A stretch of 32,988 nucleotides of DNA from Phenylobacterium sp. (GCF_025934275.1 NZ_JAICYI010000038.1:1-32988), one strand, 5' to 3'. Numbered from the stretch's first letter, positions 1 to 9,829 are shown. Translations and numbers: made by a program. Notes: a model not told the origin generated them from the letters alone.

Positions 1-385
1 CGGCCGCCTCGCTCTCGCGGGTGAACAGCGCCTCGCTCTCGACGGCGGCCAGGCGGCGCTGGCGGCCCATGTCGGCGGCGACGCGGGCGTAGGCCTCGGC
101 GCGGCGCTGCAGCTCGGGCGTCATCGCCTTGATCAGGATCGCCGCGGTGACCGCATCCCTGGCCGCCCTGGGCGGCACCAAGAGCGCCGGCGGCGGATCG
201 CGCCTGAGCCGCACCAGCACCGAGAGCAGCCGGGCGAGCTGGCTCATGTTGCGCGCCTGCCGCGCGGACAGCTCGGTCTCGGCGATATTGAGCCGCGCGA
301 GGCTTGGCGGGGTCGCGGCGAGCGCCAGCCCGCCGAAGACCAGCGCGACGGCGGCGAGCGGCGGGGCGAGACGGGCAAGGCGCAT
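1..385 (-). CDS. EnvC-like murein hydrolase activator, N-terminal part (cut by window edge)
   Basis: The gene starts at ATG 385-383 and runs off the left edge of the window, so only about 128 codons are visible. The first 25 or so residues are a signal peptide (MRLARLAPPLAAVALVFGG, then LALAA). The following sequence is alpha-helical and Arg/Ala/Leu/Glu-rich, containing LARLLSVLVRLRRDPPPALL and later AVTAAILIKAM and ELQRRAEAYARVAADMGR. This matches the helical region of EnvC-type M23-domain proteins, which activate or mimic amidases that split septal peptidoglycan. The catalytic or LytM domain would lie outside the window. Its ATG shares one base with the rlmH stop (TGATG), so translation is probably coupled. 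The family call rests on the RxxPPPALL stretch and the known neighbourhood next to rlmH. Confidence 0.75.
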   Translation of the reverse strand, partial: MRLARLAPPLAAVALVFGGLALAATPPSLARLNIAETELSARQARNMSQLARLLSVLVRLRRDPPPALLVPPRAARDAVTAAILIKAMTPELQRRAEAYARVAADMGRQRRLAAVESEALFTRESEAA

Positions 386-849
386 CAGTCGCGATGATAG
401 GGCGATCCGGCCAGGATGGTGACCGCCCGATAGAGCTGCTCGGCCAGCATGGCGCGGGCCAGCGCGTGCGGCCAGGTCTGCGGCCCGAAGGCGAGCCGGG
501 CCTGGGCGCGGTCCAGCACCTGCGGCGCAAGGCCGTCGGCGCCGCCGATGGCGAAGGCGAGCCGCCGCACGCCTTGGTCGCGCAGGCGGGCGAGGTCGGC
601 CGCGAAGGCGCGCGAGGCGCGGGCCCGGCCGTGCTCGTCGCAGGCGATGACGTGGGCCCCGTCCAGATGCGGCGCCAGCGCCGCCGCCTCGGCCGCCGGG
701 CCGGGCCTCTTGGCCTCGGCCTCGACCACCTCCACCGGGCCCAGGCCCAGCGCCCGGCCGGCGGCGGTGGCGCGCTCGGCGTAGCGGCTGACGAGCTCGG
801 CCTCGGGGCCGCGGGGCAGCCGCCCGACCGCGACGATGGCGATCCTCAA
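385..849 (-). CDS. rlmH: RlmH, 23S rRNA (pseudouridine1915-N3)-methyltransferase
   Basis: The 154-residue product has the usual length of RlmH, a SPOUT-class SAM-dependent enzyme that methylates pseudouridine 1915 in helix 69 of 23S rRNA on the assembled ribosome. The N-terminus MRIAIVAVGRL is typical. The knot region shows FAIGGADGL, which binds SAM, and the C-terminus ends in LARAMLAEQLYRA with the GSPYHRD tail, the most conserved family signature. The start ATG overlaps the amidase stop by four bases (ATGA) and the stop overlaps the EnvC-like start, so it sits inside a tight operon. Together with rsfS and obgE upstream it forms a ribosome-maturation theme. Confidence 0.97.
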   Translation of the reverse strand: MRIAIVAVGRLPRGPEAELVSRYAERATAAGRALGLGPVEVVEAEAKRPGPAAEAAALAPHLDGAHVIACDEHGRARASRAFAADLARLRDQGVRRLAFAIGGADGLAPQVLDRAQARLAFGPQTWPHALARAMLAEQLYRAVTILAGSPYHRD

Positions 850-2240
850 CCGAGCGGCGTCGGGGGCCGGAAGCCGCCGATCTCGCGCTCGACAAGGCCC
901 GCGAAGGCGATGGTCGTGCGGTCCTCCAGGTAGGGCCCGATCGCCTGCGCGGCGATCGGCAGGCCGCCGCGGCTGAAGCCGATCGGCAGCGCCGTGGCGG
1001 GCAGGTTCGGCAACAGCGCCACCGACGGCCAGGCCAGGCCGTCGCCGTAGGGCGCAGGCTCGCCGTCGACGGTGAGCGTCCGCTTCGACCAGTCGGCCTC
1101 ATCGGTGTGCGGGAAGGCGACGGTGATGAACACCGGGGCGAGCACCACGTCGAACTCCTCGAACAGCGCCGCCCAGCGCCGCCTGATCGCGAGCTGCCCG
1201 TCCAGCAGGCCCATGTATTCGTGGGCGTTCACCGGCTCCGCGCCCGGCTGGCCGCGGCTCATCGCGGTCTGCAGGAGGCCCATGAAGACCGGCCGGGCGG
1301 CCCGCGGATCGGGTAGCCGGCCGGAGTCGCGCTGGACATCGGCGCCCAGCGCCTCCAGCTTGTCGGCGAGCGCCGCCAGGGCGGCGCGGATCTCGCCGTC
1401 GGTGGCGATCCCCGGCAGGGAATCGACGACCAGGACGCGGTAGTCGGCGAGCCGCTCGCGGCGCGGCGACGGCAGGGCCAGGCGGTAGCCGGCCGCCTCC
1501 AGCTCGTCCGGCCCGGCGAGCACGTCCAGCGCCAGCTGCAGGTCGGCGGCGGAACGCGCCAGCGGGCCCACCACGGCGAGCGGCGGCGGCAGCCCGTCCA
1601 GCCCCATCGGCGCATGGCCGCGGATCGGGATCAGGCCGTAGCTCGGCTTGTGGCCGTAGACGCCGCAGAAGGCGGCCGGCACGCGGATCGAGCCGCCGAT
1701 GTCGGAGCCGAACTCGAGCGGGACCATGCCGGCGGCGAGCGCCGCGGCCCCGCCGCCCGAGGAGCCGCCCGGCGAGCGCGTCGGATCCCAGGGGTTCACC
1801 GTGCGGCCGTAGATCGGGTTCGCCGACTGCCAGTCGGAGAGCATCGGCGGGACGTTGGTCTTGCCGAGCACCACCGCGCCGGCCGCCTTCAGCCGCGCGA
1901 CACCCACCGAATCCCGCTCGGCCACGTAGTCCTGGAAGCCCGGCGAGCCCCAGGTGGAGGGCAGGCCGGCGATGTCGTGGGATTCCTTGACGGTCATCGG
2001 CAGGCCGAGCAGCGGGCGCCGTTCGCCGCGGGCCAGCGCCGCGTCCGCCGCCCTGGCGGCTTCGCGCGCGCGGTCGAAGTCGCGCACGACGACGGCGTTG
2101 ATCGCCCCGTCGCGGGCCTCGATGCGCGCGATGGCGGCCTCGGCGAGCTCGAGCGCGCTCACCTGCCGCGCGGCCAGCGCCGCCACGAGCGCGCCGGCGC
2201 TCTGGTCCAAGAGGTCGCGGGAAAGCGTGGTTTCGGACAT
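846..2240 (-). CDS. Amidase-signature family amidase
   Basis: The 464-residue protein belongs to the amidase signature family, which hydrolyses amides with a Ser-cisSer-Lys triad. The catalytic Lys lies in PMTVKESHDI (about residue 85), the cis-Ser in SPGGSSGGGAAA (about 160-161) and the nucleophile Ser in GSDIGGSIRVPA (about 184). The start has a good ribosome binding site (GGGAGGA, 7 bases upstream). It is not clearly GatA: no gatC or gatB is adjacent and the C-terminal half is not recognisably GatA, so the substrate is unknown. It lies 60 bases after rsfS and overlaps rlmH, apparently as an operon passenger. Confidence 0.93.
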   Translation of the reverse strand: MSETTLSRDLLDQSAGALVAALAARQVSALELAEAAIARIEARDGAINAVVVRDFDRAREAARAADAALARGERRPLLGLPMTVKESHDIAGLPSTWGSPGFQDYVAERDSVGVARLKAAGAVVLGKTNVPPMLSDWQSANPIYGRTVNPWDPTRSPGGSSGGGAAALAAGMVPLEFGSDIGGSIRVPAAFCGVYGHKPSYGLIPIRGHAPMGLDGLPPPLAVVGPLARSAADLQLALDVLAGPDELEAAGYRLALPSPRRERLADYRVLVVDSLPGIATDGEIRAALAALADKLEALGADVQRDSGRLPDPRAARPVFMGLLQTAMSRGQPGAEPVNAHEYMGLLDGQLAIRRRWAALFEEFDVVLAPVFITVAFPHTDEADWSKRTLTVDGEPAPYGDGLAWPSVALLPNLPATALPIGFSRGGLPIAAQAIGPYLEDRTTIAFAGLVEREIGGFRPPTPLG

Positions 2241-2300
2241 GGCGGATCCTCCCTCGCGCCCATCGTGCGCCGGGGCGGCTTCAGGAGTCCATGCCGCAGA

Positions 2301-2732
2301 TCAGCTCGCGGCGCGCTGGGCGGGGGGTTCGACGGACCAGATCTTCTCGATGTTGTAGAAGGAGCGGACCTCGGGCCGGAACAGGTGGACGATCACGTCG
2401 CCGGCGTCGATCAGCACCCAGTCGCAGTGCGGCAGCCCCTCGACGCGAGCGCGGCCGTAGCCTTGCTCCTTGAGCAGGCGCAGCAGGTGGTCGGCGAGCG
2501 CGCCCACGTGCCGGTGGGAGCGGCCGGAGGCCACGATCAGCCCGTCGGCGACGGGGCTCTTGCCTTTCAGATCAATGAAGACGACGTCCTGGGCCTTGTC
2601 CTCGTCCAGGCGCCCCAGGATCCGCTCCTCCAGAGTGGTGATGCGACTCTGGTCGTCCTGTGACGGCTCGCCGCTCGCCGGGGAGACCCGGGCGGGGGCC
2701 TGTTGCGCGCGCGGCGCGGTCTTGCGGTTCAG
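2301..2732 (-). CDS. rsfS: RsfS, ribosomal silencing factor, with apparent CTG start
   Basis: RsfS (DUF143/Iojap family) binds L14 on the large subunit and blocks subunit joining. The core is plain: DEDKAQDVVFIDLKGKSPVA, then DGLIVASGRSHRHVGALADH, then CDWVLIDAGDVIVHLF and RSFYNIEKIW. The first in-frame GTG (2534) would delete the conserved strand EDKAQDVVFIDLKGKSPVADGL, so the true start must be upstream. Between that GTG and the upstream in-frame TGA there is no ATG, GTG or TTG. The best candidate is CTG at 2732-2730, preceded by AGAGGAG with a 7-base spacer. That gives 143 residues with a polar N-terminal extension. The function is certain; the start is inferred. Confidence 0.93.
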   Translation of the reverse strand: MNRKTAPRAQQAPARVSPASGEPSQDDQSRITTLEERILGRLDEDKAQDVVFIDLKGKSPVADGLIVASGRSHRHVGALADHLLRLLKEQGYGRARVEGLPHCDWVLIDAGDVIVHLFRPEVRSFYNIEKIWSVEPPAQRAAS

Positions 2733-2810
2733 CGGGGTGCTCCTCTGATGTCCTCGCTCTTGCGACCCTAGCAGATGCGGGGGCGCGGGTCAGCCGCCCT
2801 CACGGATACG

Positions 2811-3470
2811 TCAAGAGCTGGTCCGCCGCATGCGTTCCCGCAAGGCGGTGGAGGACTGGAATTTGAACGGCGCGCCCAGGAACACCCAGGCCGGCGGCGT
2901 CATGTCCGGCAGCAGGGCGGCCTGGGAGGAGGGCTTGCGGAAGCGGGCGAAGCGGCGGGCGGCGGGCGAGGCCCGCGCCTTGAGCGCGATCCACGGACGC
3001 GAAACGACCGCCACCGGGATCTCGCGCATCAGCTGGGTCCAGCCCCGCCAGCGGTGGAAGGAGGCCAGGCTGTCGGCGCCCATGATCCAAACGAACTTCA
3101 CCCGCGGATAGCGCGCCTGCAGCACGCGCACGGTTTCGATGGTGTACTGCGACCCGATCCGGCTCTCGGCGTCGGAGACAACCATGCCGCGGGTCTTGGC
3201 GTGGGCCCGGGCGCTCGCAAGGCGCGTCGTGAGATCGGCCGTCTCGTGGGAGGACTTGAGCGGGTTCTGCGGCGAGACCAGCCAGACCACCTTGTCGAGC
3301 TTCAGCCGCCGCCGGGCGGTCTCGGCGACGTGCGCATGGCCCTCGTGAGCCGGATTGAACGAGCCGCCGAACAGACCCACCCGCATGCCCGGCTCCAGAT
3401 GGAGCCCGGGGCGCAGGGTCCCCGGCCGCCCGACCCCAGGGACGCGTCTGGCCGGTCCCGCGAACCACAT
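2811..3470 (-). CDS. nadD: NadD, nicotinate-nucleotide adenylyltransferase
   Basis: NadD transfers AMP from ATP to nicotinate mononucleotide in NAD synthesis. The nucleotidyltransferase motif GLFGGSFNPAHEGH is at about residues 32-45 and the C-terminal FQSSTALRERMR is the family's ISSTxIR-type signature. The start is ambiguous. ATG at 3470 gives 219 residues with an N-terminal lead (MWFAGPARR and on to RPGLHLEPG), while ATG at 3386, preceded by GGAG six bases upstream, gives 191 residues beginning MRVGLFGG. I prefer 3470 because a PPG/EPG-type lead before MRxGLFGG is common in alphaproteobacterial homologues. It lies 17 bases after proA and 78 before rsfS, the usual nadD-rsfS pairing. Confidence 0.94.
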   Translation of the reverse strand: MWFAGPARRVPGVGRPGTLRPGLHLEPGMRVGLFGGSFNPAHEGHAHVAETARRRLKLDKVVWLVSPQNPLKSSHETADLTTRLASARAHAKTRGMVVSDAESRIGSQYTIETVRVLQARYPRVKFVWIMGADSLASFHRWRGWTQLMREIPVAVVSRPWIALKARASPAARRFARFRKPSSQAALLPDMTPPAWVFLGAPFKFQSSTALRERMRRTSS

Positions 3471-3487
3471 GCGCCGCTTACGTCCCC

Positions 3488-5056
3488 TCAGGACCTGGGC
3501 GCCGGCGTCGGCGCGCCGGCGCGGTCGAGATGGGGATCGGCCTGCCGCATCCGTGCGCGGATCGTGAAGACGCTGTCGCCCGACAGCACCGCGCCGCGCG
3601 CGAACAGCCGCCCGTGCTCCCAGTTCGCAAGGCCCAGCTCCGGCCGGTTCAGCGCATATTGGCCGTCCACCCACCGGGTGAAGCCGTCGCCCAGGAAGGG
3701 CGCGTCCAGGGTGGCGTAGAACCGCTCGTGCGCGGCCGGATCCCCGGAGATCAGGCTGGCCGAGAAGCGCGGGCTCAGGGCGTTGAACAGGGCCACGGCT
3801 TCCTCGACGCTCTCGACCAGCTTCAGGGTGACCTCGGGACTCTCCTCCCACTCCCATTCGCGGCCGAGGTCCGCATCGGAAAGCGCCTCGACCAGAGGCT
3901 CCGTTCGGGGACCCTCGGCGCGAACCACGGTGGTGGTCGCCGAGCGCCAGTCGTCAGGGATGGCGGCGATGTCCGCCTCGGCCACGTGCAGCTTGCAGCC
4001 GCGGCGCCTTTCGCCGGCGCGCATCAGGGCGTCGAGGAAGACCGGGACCAGCTCACGCGCCCGCGCCCGGACGATGCAGCAGACGTTGAGGGTGTTGCAC
4101 ACCTTGCGGTCCAACGAGTGGTAGCAGGCGGCGAAGAACCGTTCCGGATCGGCGGTCTCGTCGGCGACCAGCCAGGCCCCGCCCGTCCCGTGCAGGCTCA
4201 CCGCAGTTCCGGTCTGCCGCGCGATCGCGCCCAGCTGCGCCACGGCTGCGCCGGAGCCGCGGGCCACCGCCAGCGCGAGCCTGGGATCGGCGACCATCGC
4301 CCAGCCGGCCGCATGCGCGGCCGAGTCCACCAGCGCCGCGGCGCCGTCCGGCAGGCCCGCGCCGGCGAGCGCCGGGGCGAGCGCGTCCTCGACGATCGCC
4401 CGCGCCGTGCCAAGCGCGTCCGAGCCGATCCGGAAGACCACCGTGTTGCCGCCCCGGATCACGCCTGTGGCGTCGGCGAAGACGTTGGGCCGGCCTTCGA
4501 AGACGAAGCCCACGACGCCCAAGGGGGCGCTGAGCTGCTCGATGGTCCAGCCGTCGTGGGCGATCGTCTCCACCACGCGGCCTCTCGGGGAGGGCGCGTC
4601 GCGCCAGGCGCGGAGGCCCGCGACCATGTCGCCACGCATCGCCCCGGTCACCGCCAGGCGCGTGGTCGAACGGCCTCTCGCCTTGGCGTCCTCCACGTCG
4701 CGCGCGTTGGCGGCGGCGATCCTGCTCCAGGCGGCCTCGTCCTCGAGCCTCGCGGCGAACGCCTCGAAGAAGGCGGTGATCTGCGCGTCGGAGATCTCAC
4801 CCATCCGCGCGAAGGCCTGCGCCGCGCGGTCCACCGCGGCGCTCGCCACCGCCTGCTCCGCAGCCGGCAGGTGCAGCAGGTCGCCGGTCTCCTGCAGCAC
4901 GATCAGGCGGTCGCCGGGCCGGAAGGCGGCGGCCAGCGCCTCGCTCACAAAGGCCGCCTTGTCGCCGCCGAACGGGATCGCCTGGCCCGGCGCAAGCGCC
5001 TGCAGCCGCCCCGCCGGGGGCGCTGCGTTCGCCGTCTTCGCGCCGGAATCGTCCAT
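3488..5056 (-). CDS. proA: Divergent gamma-glutamyl phosphate reductase (ProA-type) with N-terminal extension
   Basis: The aldehyde-dehydrogenase-fold protein sits 32 bases after proB, in the proA position, and would reduce gamma-glutamyl phosphate to glutamate semialdehyde with NADPH. The match is divergent. APLGVVGFVFEGRPNVFADA (about 177-196) corresponds to ProA PLGVIG..ESRPNV, and DRKVCNTLNV (catalytic Cys about 320) to ProA VCNxxETLL. At 522 residues it is about 100 longer than ordinary ProA. The first 85 or so residues (PGQAIPFGGDKAAFVSEAL, then FRPGDRLIVLQETGDLLHLP) look like an added small domain. The enzymatic call is inferred from proB linkage plus partial motifs. Another aldehyde or acyl-phosphate reductase is possible. 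Confidence 0.8.
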   Translation of the reverse strand: MDDSGAKTANAAPPAGRLQALAPGQAIPFGGDKAAFVSEALAAAFRPGDRLIVLQETGDLLHLPAAEQAVASAAVDRAAQAFARMGEISDAQITAFFEAFAARLEDEAAWSRIAAANARDVEDAKARGRSTTRLAVTGAMRGDMVAGLRAWRDAPSPRGRVVETIAHDGWTIEQLSAPLGVVGFVFEGRPNVFADATGVIRGGNTVVFRIGSDALGTARAIVEDALAPALAGAGLPDGAAALVDSAAHAAGWAMVADPRLALAVARGSGAAVAQLGAIARQTGTAVSLHGTGGAWLVADETADPERFFAACYHSLDRKVCNTLNVCCIVRARARELVPVFLDALMRAGERRRGCKLHVAEADIAAIPDDWRSATTTVVRAEGPRTEPLVEALSDADLGREWEWEESPEVTLKLVESVEEAVALFNALSPRFSASLISGDPAAHERFYATLDAPFLGDGFTRWVDGQYALNRPELGLANWEHGRLFARGAVLSGDSVFTIRARMRQADPHLDRAGAPTPAPRS

Positions 5057-5088
5057 TGGATCCCCGAGGCTTTTGCTCAGTCTGAGCC

Positions 5089-7274
<2,186 letters not shown>

Positions 7275-7418
7275 TCAAGCGGCCTTCGCTGCGCGCATAG
7301 CACGAAACGCCCGGCCGACGCCCGGGCGAAGGCGGAGCCGAATTGCCAAATGATCGGGCCGCGAACTGTCACGCTGTCTGAGCAGTTGAGGAGAGCTTGA
7401 CCTACGGAGGTACTCTCG

Positions 7419-7826
7419 ATGCTCAAATCGGCGGGGCGGACTACCGCAGTTCTCATGGCCGGCGCCTTGGCGCTGGGAGGTTGCGCGACTGTCGACTCGG
7501 TGAAACGCGCGCAGGCCGCGGCCGATCAGGCCATGGCCGCAGCCCAGGCCGGGCAGGCCGCCGCGGCAAGGGCGCAGACCAGCGCCGATGCGGCCGCAGC
7601 CGCAGCCGCGAGGGCCCAGAGCAGCGCCGATTCGGCCAACAGCGCCGCCCAGGCGGCCACGACGCAGGCCCAGGGCGTCAGCACCCAGGTGACCGACCTG
7701 TCGACGCGAGTGGACCGGCTCGAGGCCCAGCGCCGGGCGGCGGCGACGCATCACCGCAGACACCACCGGCGGCATCATCATGCGGCCGGCGCGGCGGCTT
7801 CGGCGCATCCGGGCGAGCGGGGCTGA
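7419..7826 (+). CDS. Alanine-zipper outer-membrane lipoprotein with His-rich tail
   Basis: The product is a 135-residue lipoprotein with a short signal peptide and the lipobox LGGC (Cys about 22). The mature part is a long Ala/Gln-rich heptad region (AQAAADQAMAAAQAGQ, ARAQTSADAAAAAAARAQSS) leading to a canonical coiled-coil segment TDLSTRVDRLEAQRR. This is the layout of the alanine-zipper lipoproteins Lpp and OprI, which trimerise and can tether or space the outer membrane. The end is unusual: a cluster HHRRHHRRHHHAAG instead of the terminal Lys that Lpp uses for peptidoglycan attachment. GGAGG lies 7-8 bases before the ATG. It stands alone, divergent from obgE. I infer a structural envelope role; homology to Lpp itself is not shown. 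Confidence 0.82.
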   Translation: MLKSAGRTTAVLMAGALALGGCATVDSVKRAQAAADQAMAAAQAGQAAAARAQTSADAAAAAAARAQSSADSANSAAQAATTQAQGVSTQVTDLSTRVDRLEAQRRAAATHHRRHHRRHHHAAGAAASAHPGERG

Positions 7827-7861
7827 CCCGCTCGCCGCGGGGGGCCGCGGCCAACTAGCAG

Positions 7862-8407
7862 CTAGGCGAGCCACACCATCATCCGGGTGAGGACCTCGTC
7901 GCCCCGCGCCTTGGAGCGGCGCAGCTCCACGTCGCCGGTGTAGAGGAAGCCCGCCTTGCACAGCACCTGACCCGAAGCCGGGTTGTCGGCGAAGTGGCCG
8001 GCGACCACCAGCCGCTTGCGCCAGTCGCGCCGGACCCACTTCAGGCCCGCCCGCACCGCCTCGGTCGCATAGCCGCGGTTCCAGAACGGCCTGCCGATCC
8101 AGCAGCCGAGCTCGGGCCGGCCGTTCGGCCGCGCCTTCAGCCGCAGCATGCCGACGAGCCCGAAGTGCCGGTGCTCGATGGCGAACTGCGCCTCGTGGGC
8201 CCAGTCGAGACCCATGGCGCGGGTGACCGCCGCCTCCGCCTCGGCCTCGCCGAACGGGTGCGGCAGCCAGCAGGTCCGGCCGGCCACGTTGAGGTCGGAG
8301 GCCAGCCGGGCCAGCGGCCCGGCGTCGCCGGTCACCAGACCGCGCAGCCTCAGCCGCTCCGTCGCGAGGACGGGCGTGATGTCCGAGGTGATTTCGATCG
8401 CGCACAT
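7862..8407 (-). CDS. GNAT family N-acetyltransferase (RimJ/RimL type)
   Basis: The 181-residue protein resembles GNAT acetyltransferases of the RimJ/RimL group. TERLRLRGLVTGDAG is the typical N-terminal strand, followed by FGLVGMLRLKAR, ELGCWIGRPFWNRGYATEAV (the acetyl-CoA binding turn, here GYATEA) and NPASGQVLCKAGFLYTGDVE, the usual NxxSxxVxxKxGF motif. I chose ATG 8407 because GGGAGG stands 7 bases upstream; an earlier in-frame start at 8449 has no such site. The substrate is unknown. It lies downstream of rpmA on the same strand, but a strong terminator separates the two. Confidence 0.92.
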   Translation of the reverse strand: MCAIEITSDITPVLATERLRLRGLVTGDAGPLARLASDLNVAGRTCWLPHPFGEAEAEAAVTRAMGLDWAHEAQFAIEHRHFGLVGMLRLKARPNGRPELGCWIGRPFWNRGYATEAVRAGLKWVRRDWRKRLVVAGHFADNPASGQVLCKAGFLYTGDVELRRSKARGDEVLTRMMVWLA

Positions 8408-8440
8408 GATGTCGCCTCCCAGGGCCCGAGCTCGAGGCCC

Positions 8441-8480
8441 AAAAACCAAGCGGGGAGCCCGGCGTTCCGGACTCCCCGCT
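8441..8480 (-). terminator. Rho-independent terminator of rplU-rpmA
   Basis: Read on the minus strand, AGCGGGGAG pairs with CTCCCCGCT (8449-8457 with 8472-8480), with an inner CCGG/CCGG helix and a tight CGTT-type loop. The stem is followed by TTGGTTTTT (to 8441). It lies 57 bases after the rpmA stop and before the GNAT start. Confidence 0.8.
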
Positions 8481-8511
8481 AGGTCGTCTGTCCGGTCCGC
8501 CTTGAAGAGAG

Positions 8512-8536
8512 GGCGGAGCCGGATGGAAGCTCCGCC
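8512..8536 (-). other. Hairpin directly after rpmA stop
   Basis: GGCGGAGC (8512-8519) and GCTCCGCC (8529-8536) form an 8-base-pair perfect stem with a 9-base loop that abuts the rpmA stop codon at 8537. No T tract follows, so it is probably a 3' stabilising stem or an accessory to the terminator further downstream. Confidence 0.5.
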
Positions 8537-8809
8537 TTAGCTGGCGTTCGTCTCCATCGCCGGGACCACCGTCACGTAGGTGCGGTCATCCCGCCGGGTG
8601 ACGAACCTCACCGCGCCGTCGCACAGCGCGAAGAGGGTGTGGTCTCGGCCCACGCCCACGTTGTCGCCGGCCCGCCACTTGGTGCCGCGCTGACGCACGA
8701 GGATGTTGCCGGCGAGCACCGCCTGGCCGCCGAACTTCTTCACGCCGAGCCGCTGGCCCGCGGAATCGCGCCCGTTGCGCGAGGAGCCGCCGGATTTCTT
8801 GTGCGCCAT
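8537..8809 (-). CDS. rpmA: 50S ribosomal protein L27
   Basis: L27 lies near the peptidyl transferase centre, where its N-terminal tail contacts tRNA. The sequence begins [20 protein letters not shown] with no extra leader before the conserved tail, and continues [20 protein letters not shown] and [16 protein letters not shown], all standard. The 90-residue length is normal. It follows rplU by 29 bases and shares its promoter. A hairpin and a strong terminator come after it. Confidence 0.99.
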   Translation of the reverse strand: MAHKKSGGSSRNGRDSAGQRLGVKKFGGQAVLAGNILVRQRGTKWRAGDNVGVGRDHTLFALCDGAVRFVTRRDDRTYVTVVPAMETNAS

Positions 8810-8838
8810 TGCGCTCTCCTGATCCTCGAGACTCCGCC

Positions 8839-9606
8839 CTACCTGGCGGGGCCCTTGTCCTTCTTCGGGGCCGCGGCCTTCCTGGGCGCAGCCTTCTTCG
8901 CCTCCGGCTTGGAAGGCTCCGCCTTGGCCTGCGCAGCCTTGGGCGAAGCCGGCTTCGCGGCCGGCTTGGCCGACCCGGCCTTGGCCTTGCCAGCCTTGGC
9001 CGGCGCGGGCGCGGCCTTGGCGGCGGGCGTCTTGGCCGGCGCCTTCGCCTTCGGGGCCGCGGCCACCGGCGCGTTGGTCTCGGCGGTCTCCATCGCCTGC
9101 TTCACCTCGTCCGAGGCGAGCACCTCCTCAGCGGTCTTCGCCGGCTTCGGCGCAGCGGCCTTCTTCGGCGCGGGGGCGGTCTCGACCGCGGCGGCGGCGG
9201 CCTGCGGCGCCTGATAAGCCAGGCCGCGCGAGCGGGCGTTGAGCTCGGCCTTGGTGGTGAGCGTCACCTCGCCGTCCCACTTGGCTTCCTGGCCGGCCCC
9301 TGCGATCGCGGTCACCCGCAGCACGCTCTGCAGCTGGCGGTGGCCCTTGGTGCGGCGGTAGCCCTGGCGACGGATCTTCTTGAAGATCTTGATCTTCCCG
9401 CCCTTGCGGGTCTCGATCAGGGTGGCCTGCACGCGGGCGCCCTCGACGAGCGGCGCGCCGATCGTGACGGCCTCGCCTTCGCCCAGCATCAGGACGTCGC
9501 CGAACGCGACGTTCGCGCCCGGTTCGCCGTCGAGCTTCTCGACCACCAGCAGGTCGCCGGGCTGCACCCGGTACTGTTTGCCGCCGGTCCGGATCACCGC
9601 GTACAT
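8839..9606 (-). CDS. rplU: 50S ribosomal protein L21 with long Lys/Ala/Pro-rich C-terminal tail
   Basis: The first 105 or so residues are ordinary L21: [18 protein letters not shown] at the start, [20 protein letters not shown] and TAIAGAG-type endings. The total is 255 residues, so about 150 are added after the core. The extension begins with an acidic helix ([20 protein letters not shown]) and ends in histone H1-like repeats of Lys, Ala and Pro ([18 protein letters not shown] and similar), likely disordered. I chose ATG 9606 because it gives the conserved L21 start and has GAAGG 7 bases upstream; the earlier in-frame ATG at 9639 is unneeded. Transcription is from the promoter at 9684-9711, through a leader hairpin. 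Confidence 0.97.
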   Translation of the reverse strand: MYAVIRTGGKQYRVQPGDLLVVEKLDGEPGANVAFGDVLMLGEGEAVTIGAPLVEGARVQATLIETRKGGKIKIFKKIRRQGYRRTKGHRQLQSVLRVTAIAGAGQEAKWDGEVTLTTKAELNARSRGLAYQAPQAAAAAVETAPAPKKAAAPKPAKTAEEVLASDEVKQAMETAETNAPVAAAPKAKAPAKTPAAKAAPAPAKAGKAKAGSAKPAAKPASPKAAQAKAEPSKPEAKKAAPRKAAAPKKDKGPAR

Positions 9607-9648
9607 CTTCGCGCCTTCAAAAACGGAGCTGTCTTGCAAAATGGAACG

Positions 9649-9672
9649 CGCCCGCGAGAGGCCCCGCGGGCG
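9649..9672 (-). promoter_or_regulatory. 5' leader hairpin of rplU-rpmA
   Basis: On the minus strand, CGCCCGCG and CGCGGGCG form an 8-base-pair perfect stem with an 8-base loop. It sits near the predicted 5' end of the rplU mRNA, about 43-66 bases before the L21 start. It may stabilise the message or act as an autoregulatory leader; function is inferred only from position. Confidence 0.45.
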
Positions 9673-9683
9673 AGAGGGGCGGA

Positions 9684-9711
9684 CTTATACGGAAAGGCCC
9701 CGCGAAGTCAA
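9684..9711 (-). promoter_or_regulatory. Housekeeping promoter of rplU-rpmA
   Basis: On the minus strand, a -35 TTGACT (9711-9706) and a -10 TATAAG (9689-9684) are separated by 16 bases, one of the best sigma-70-like promoters in the window. The predicted start of transcription is near 9677, giving a leader of about 70 bases before the L21 ATG. Confidence 0.7.
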
Positions 9712-9829
9712 CGAACGGCGCCGGCGATTCCGCGGAGATTTCCGCCGGGCCGGGCGCCCCGCGCGCGGGCTTCGCCGTAGCGCTCCGTCCTGCTAGCCTC
9801 GCCGCATCGGAGCAATGCGGCAGGCGCAG

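Noticed and set aside
7361..7395. AACTG/CAGTT inverted repeat upstream of the alanine-zipper lipoprotein
   Set aside because: Arms of five bases with a wide spacer are expected by chance; no matching promoter was found next to it.
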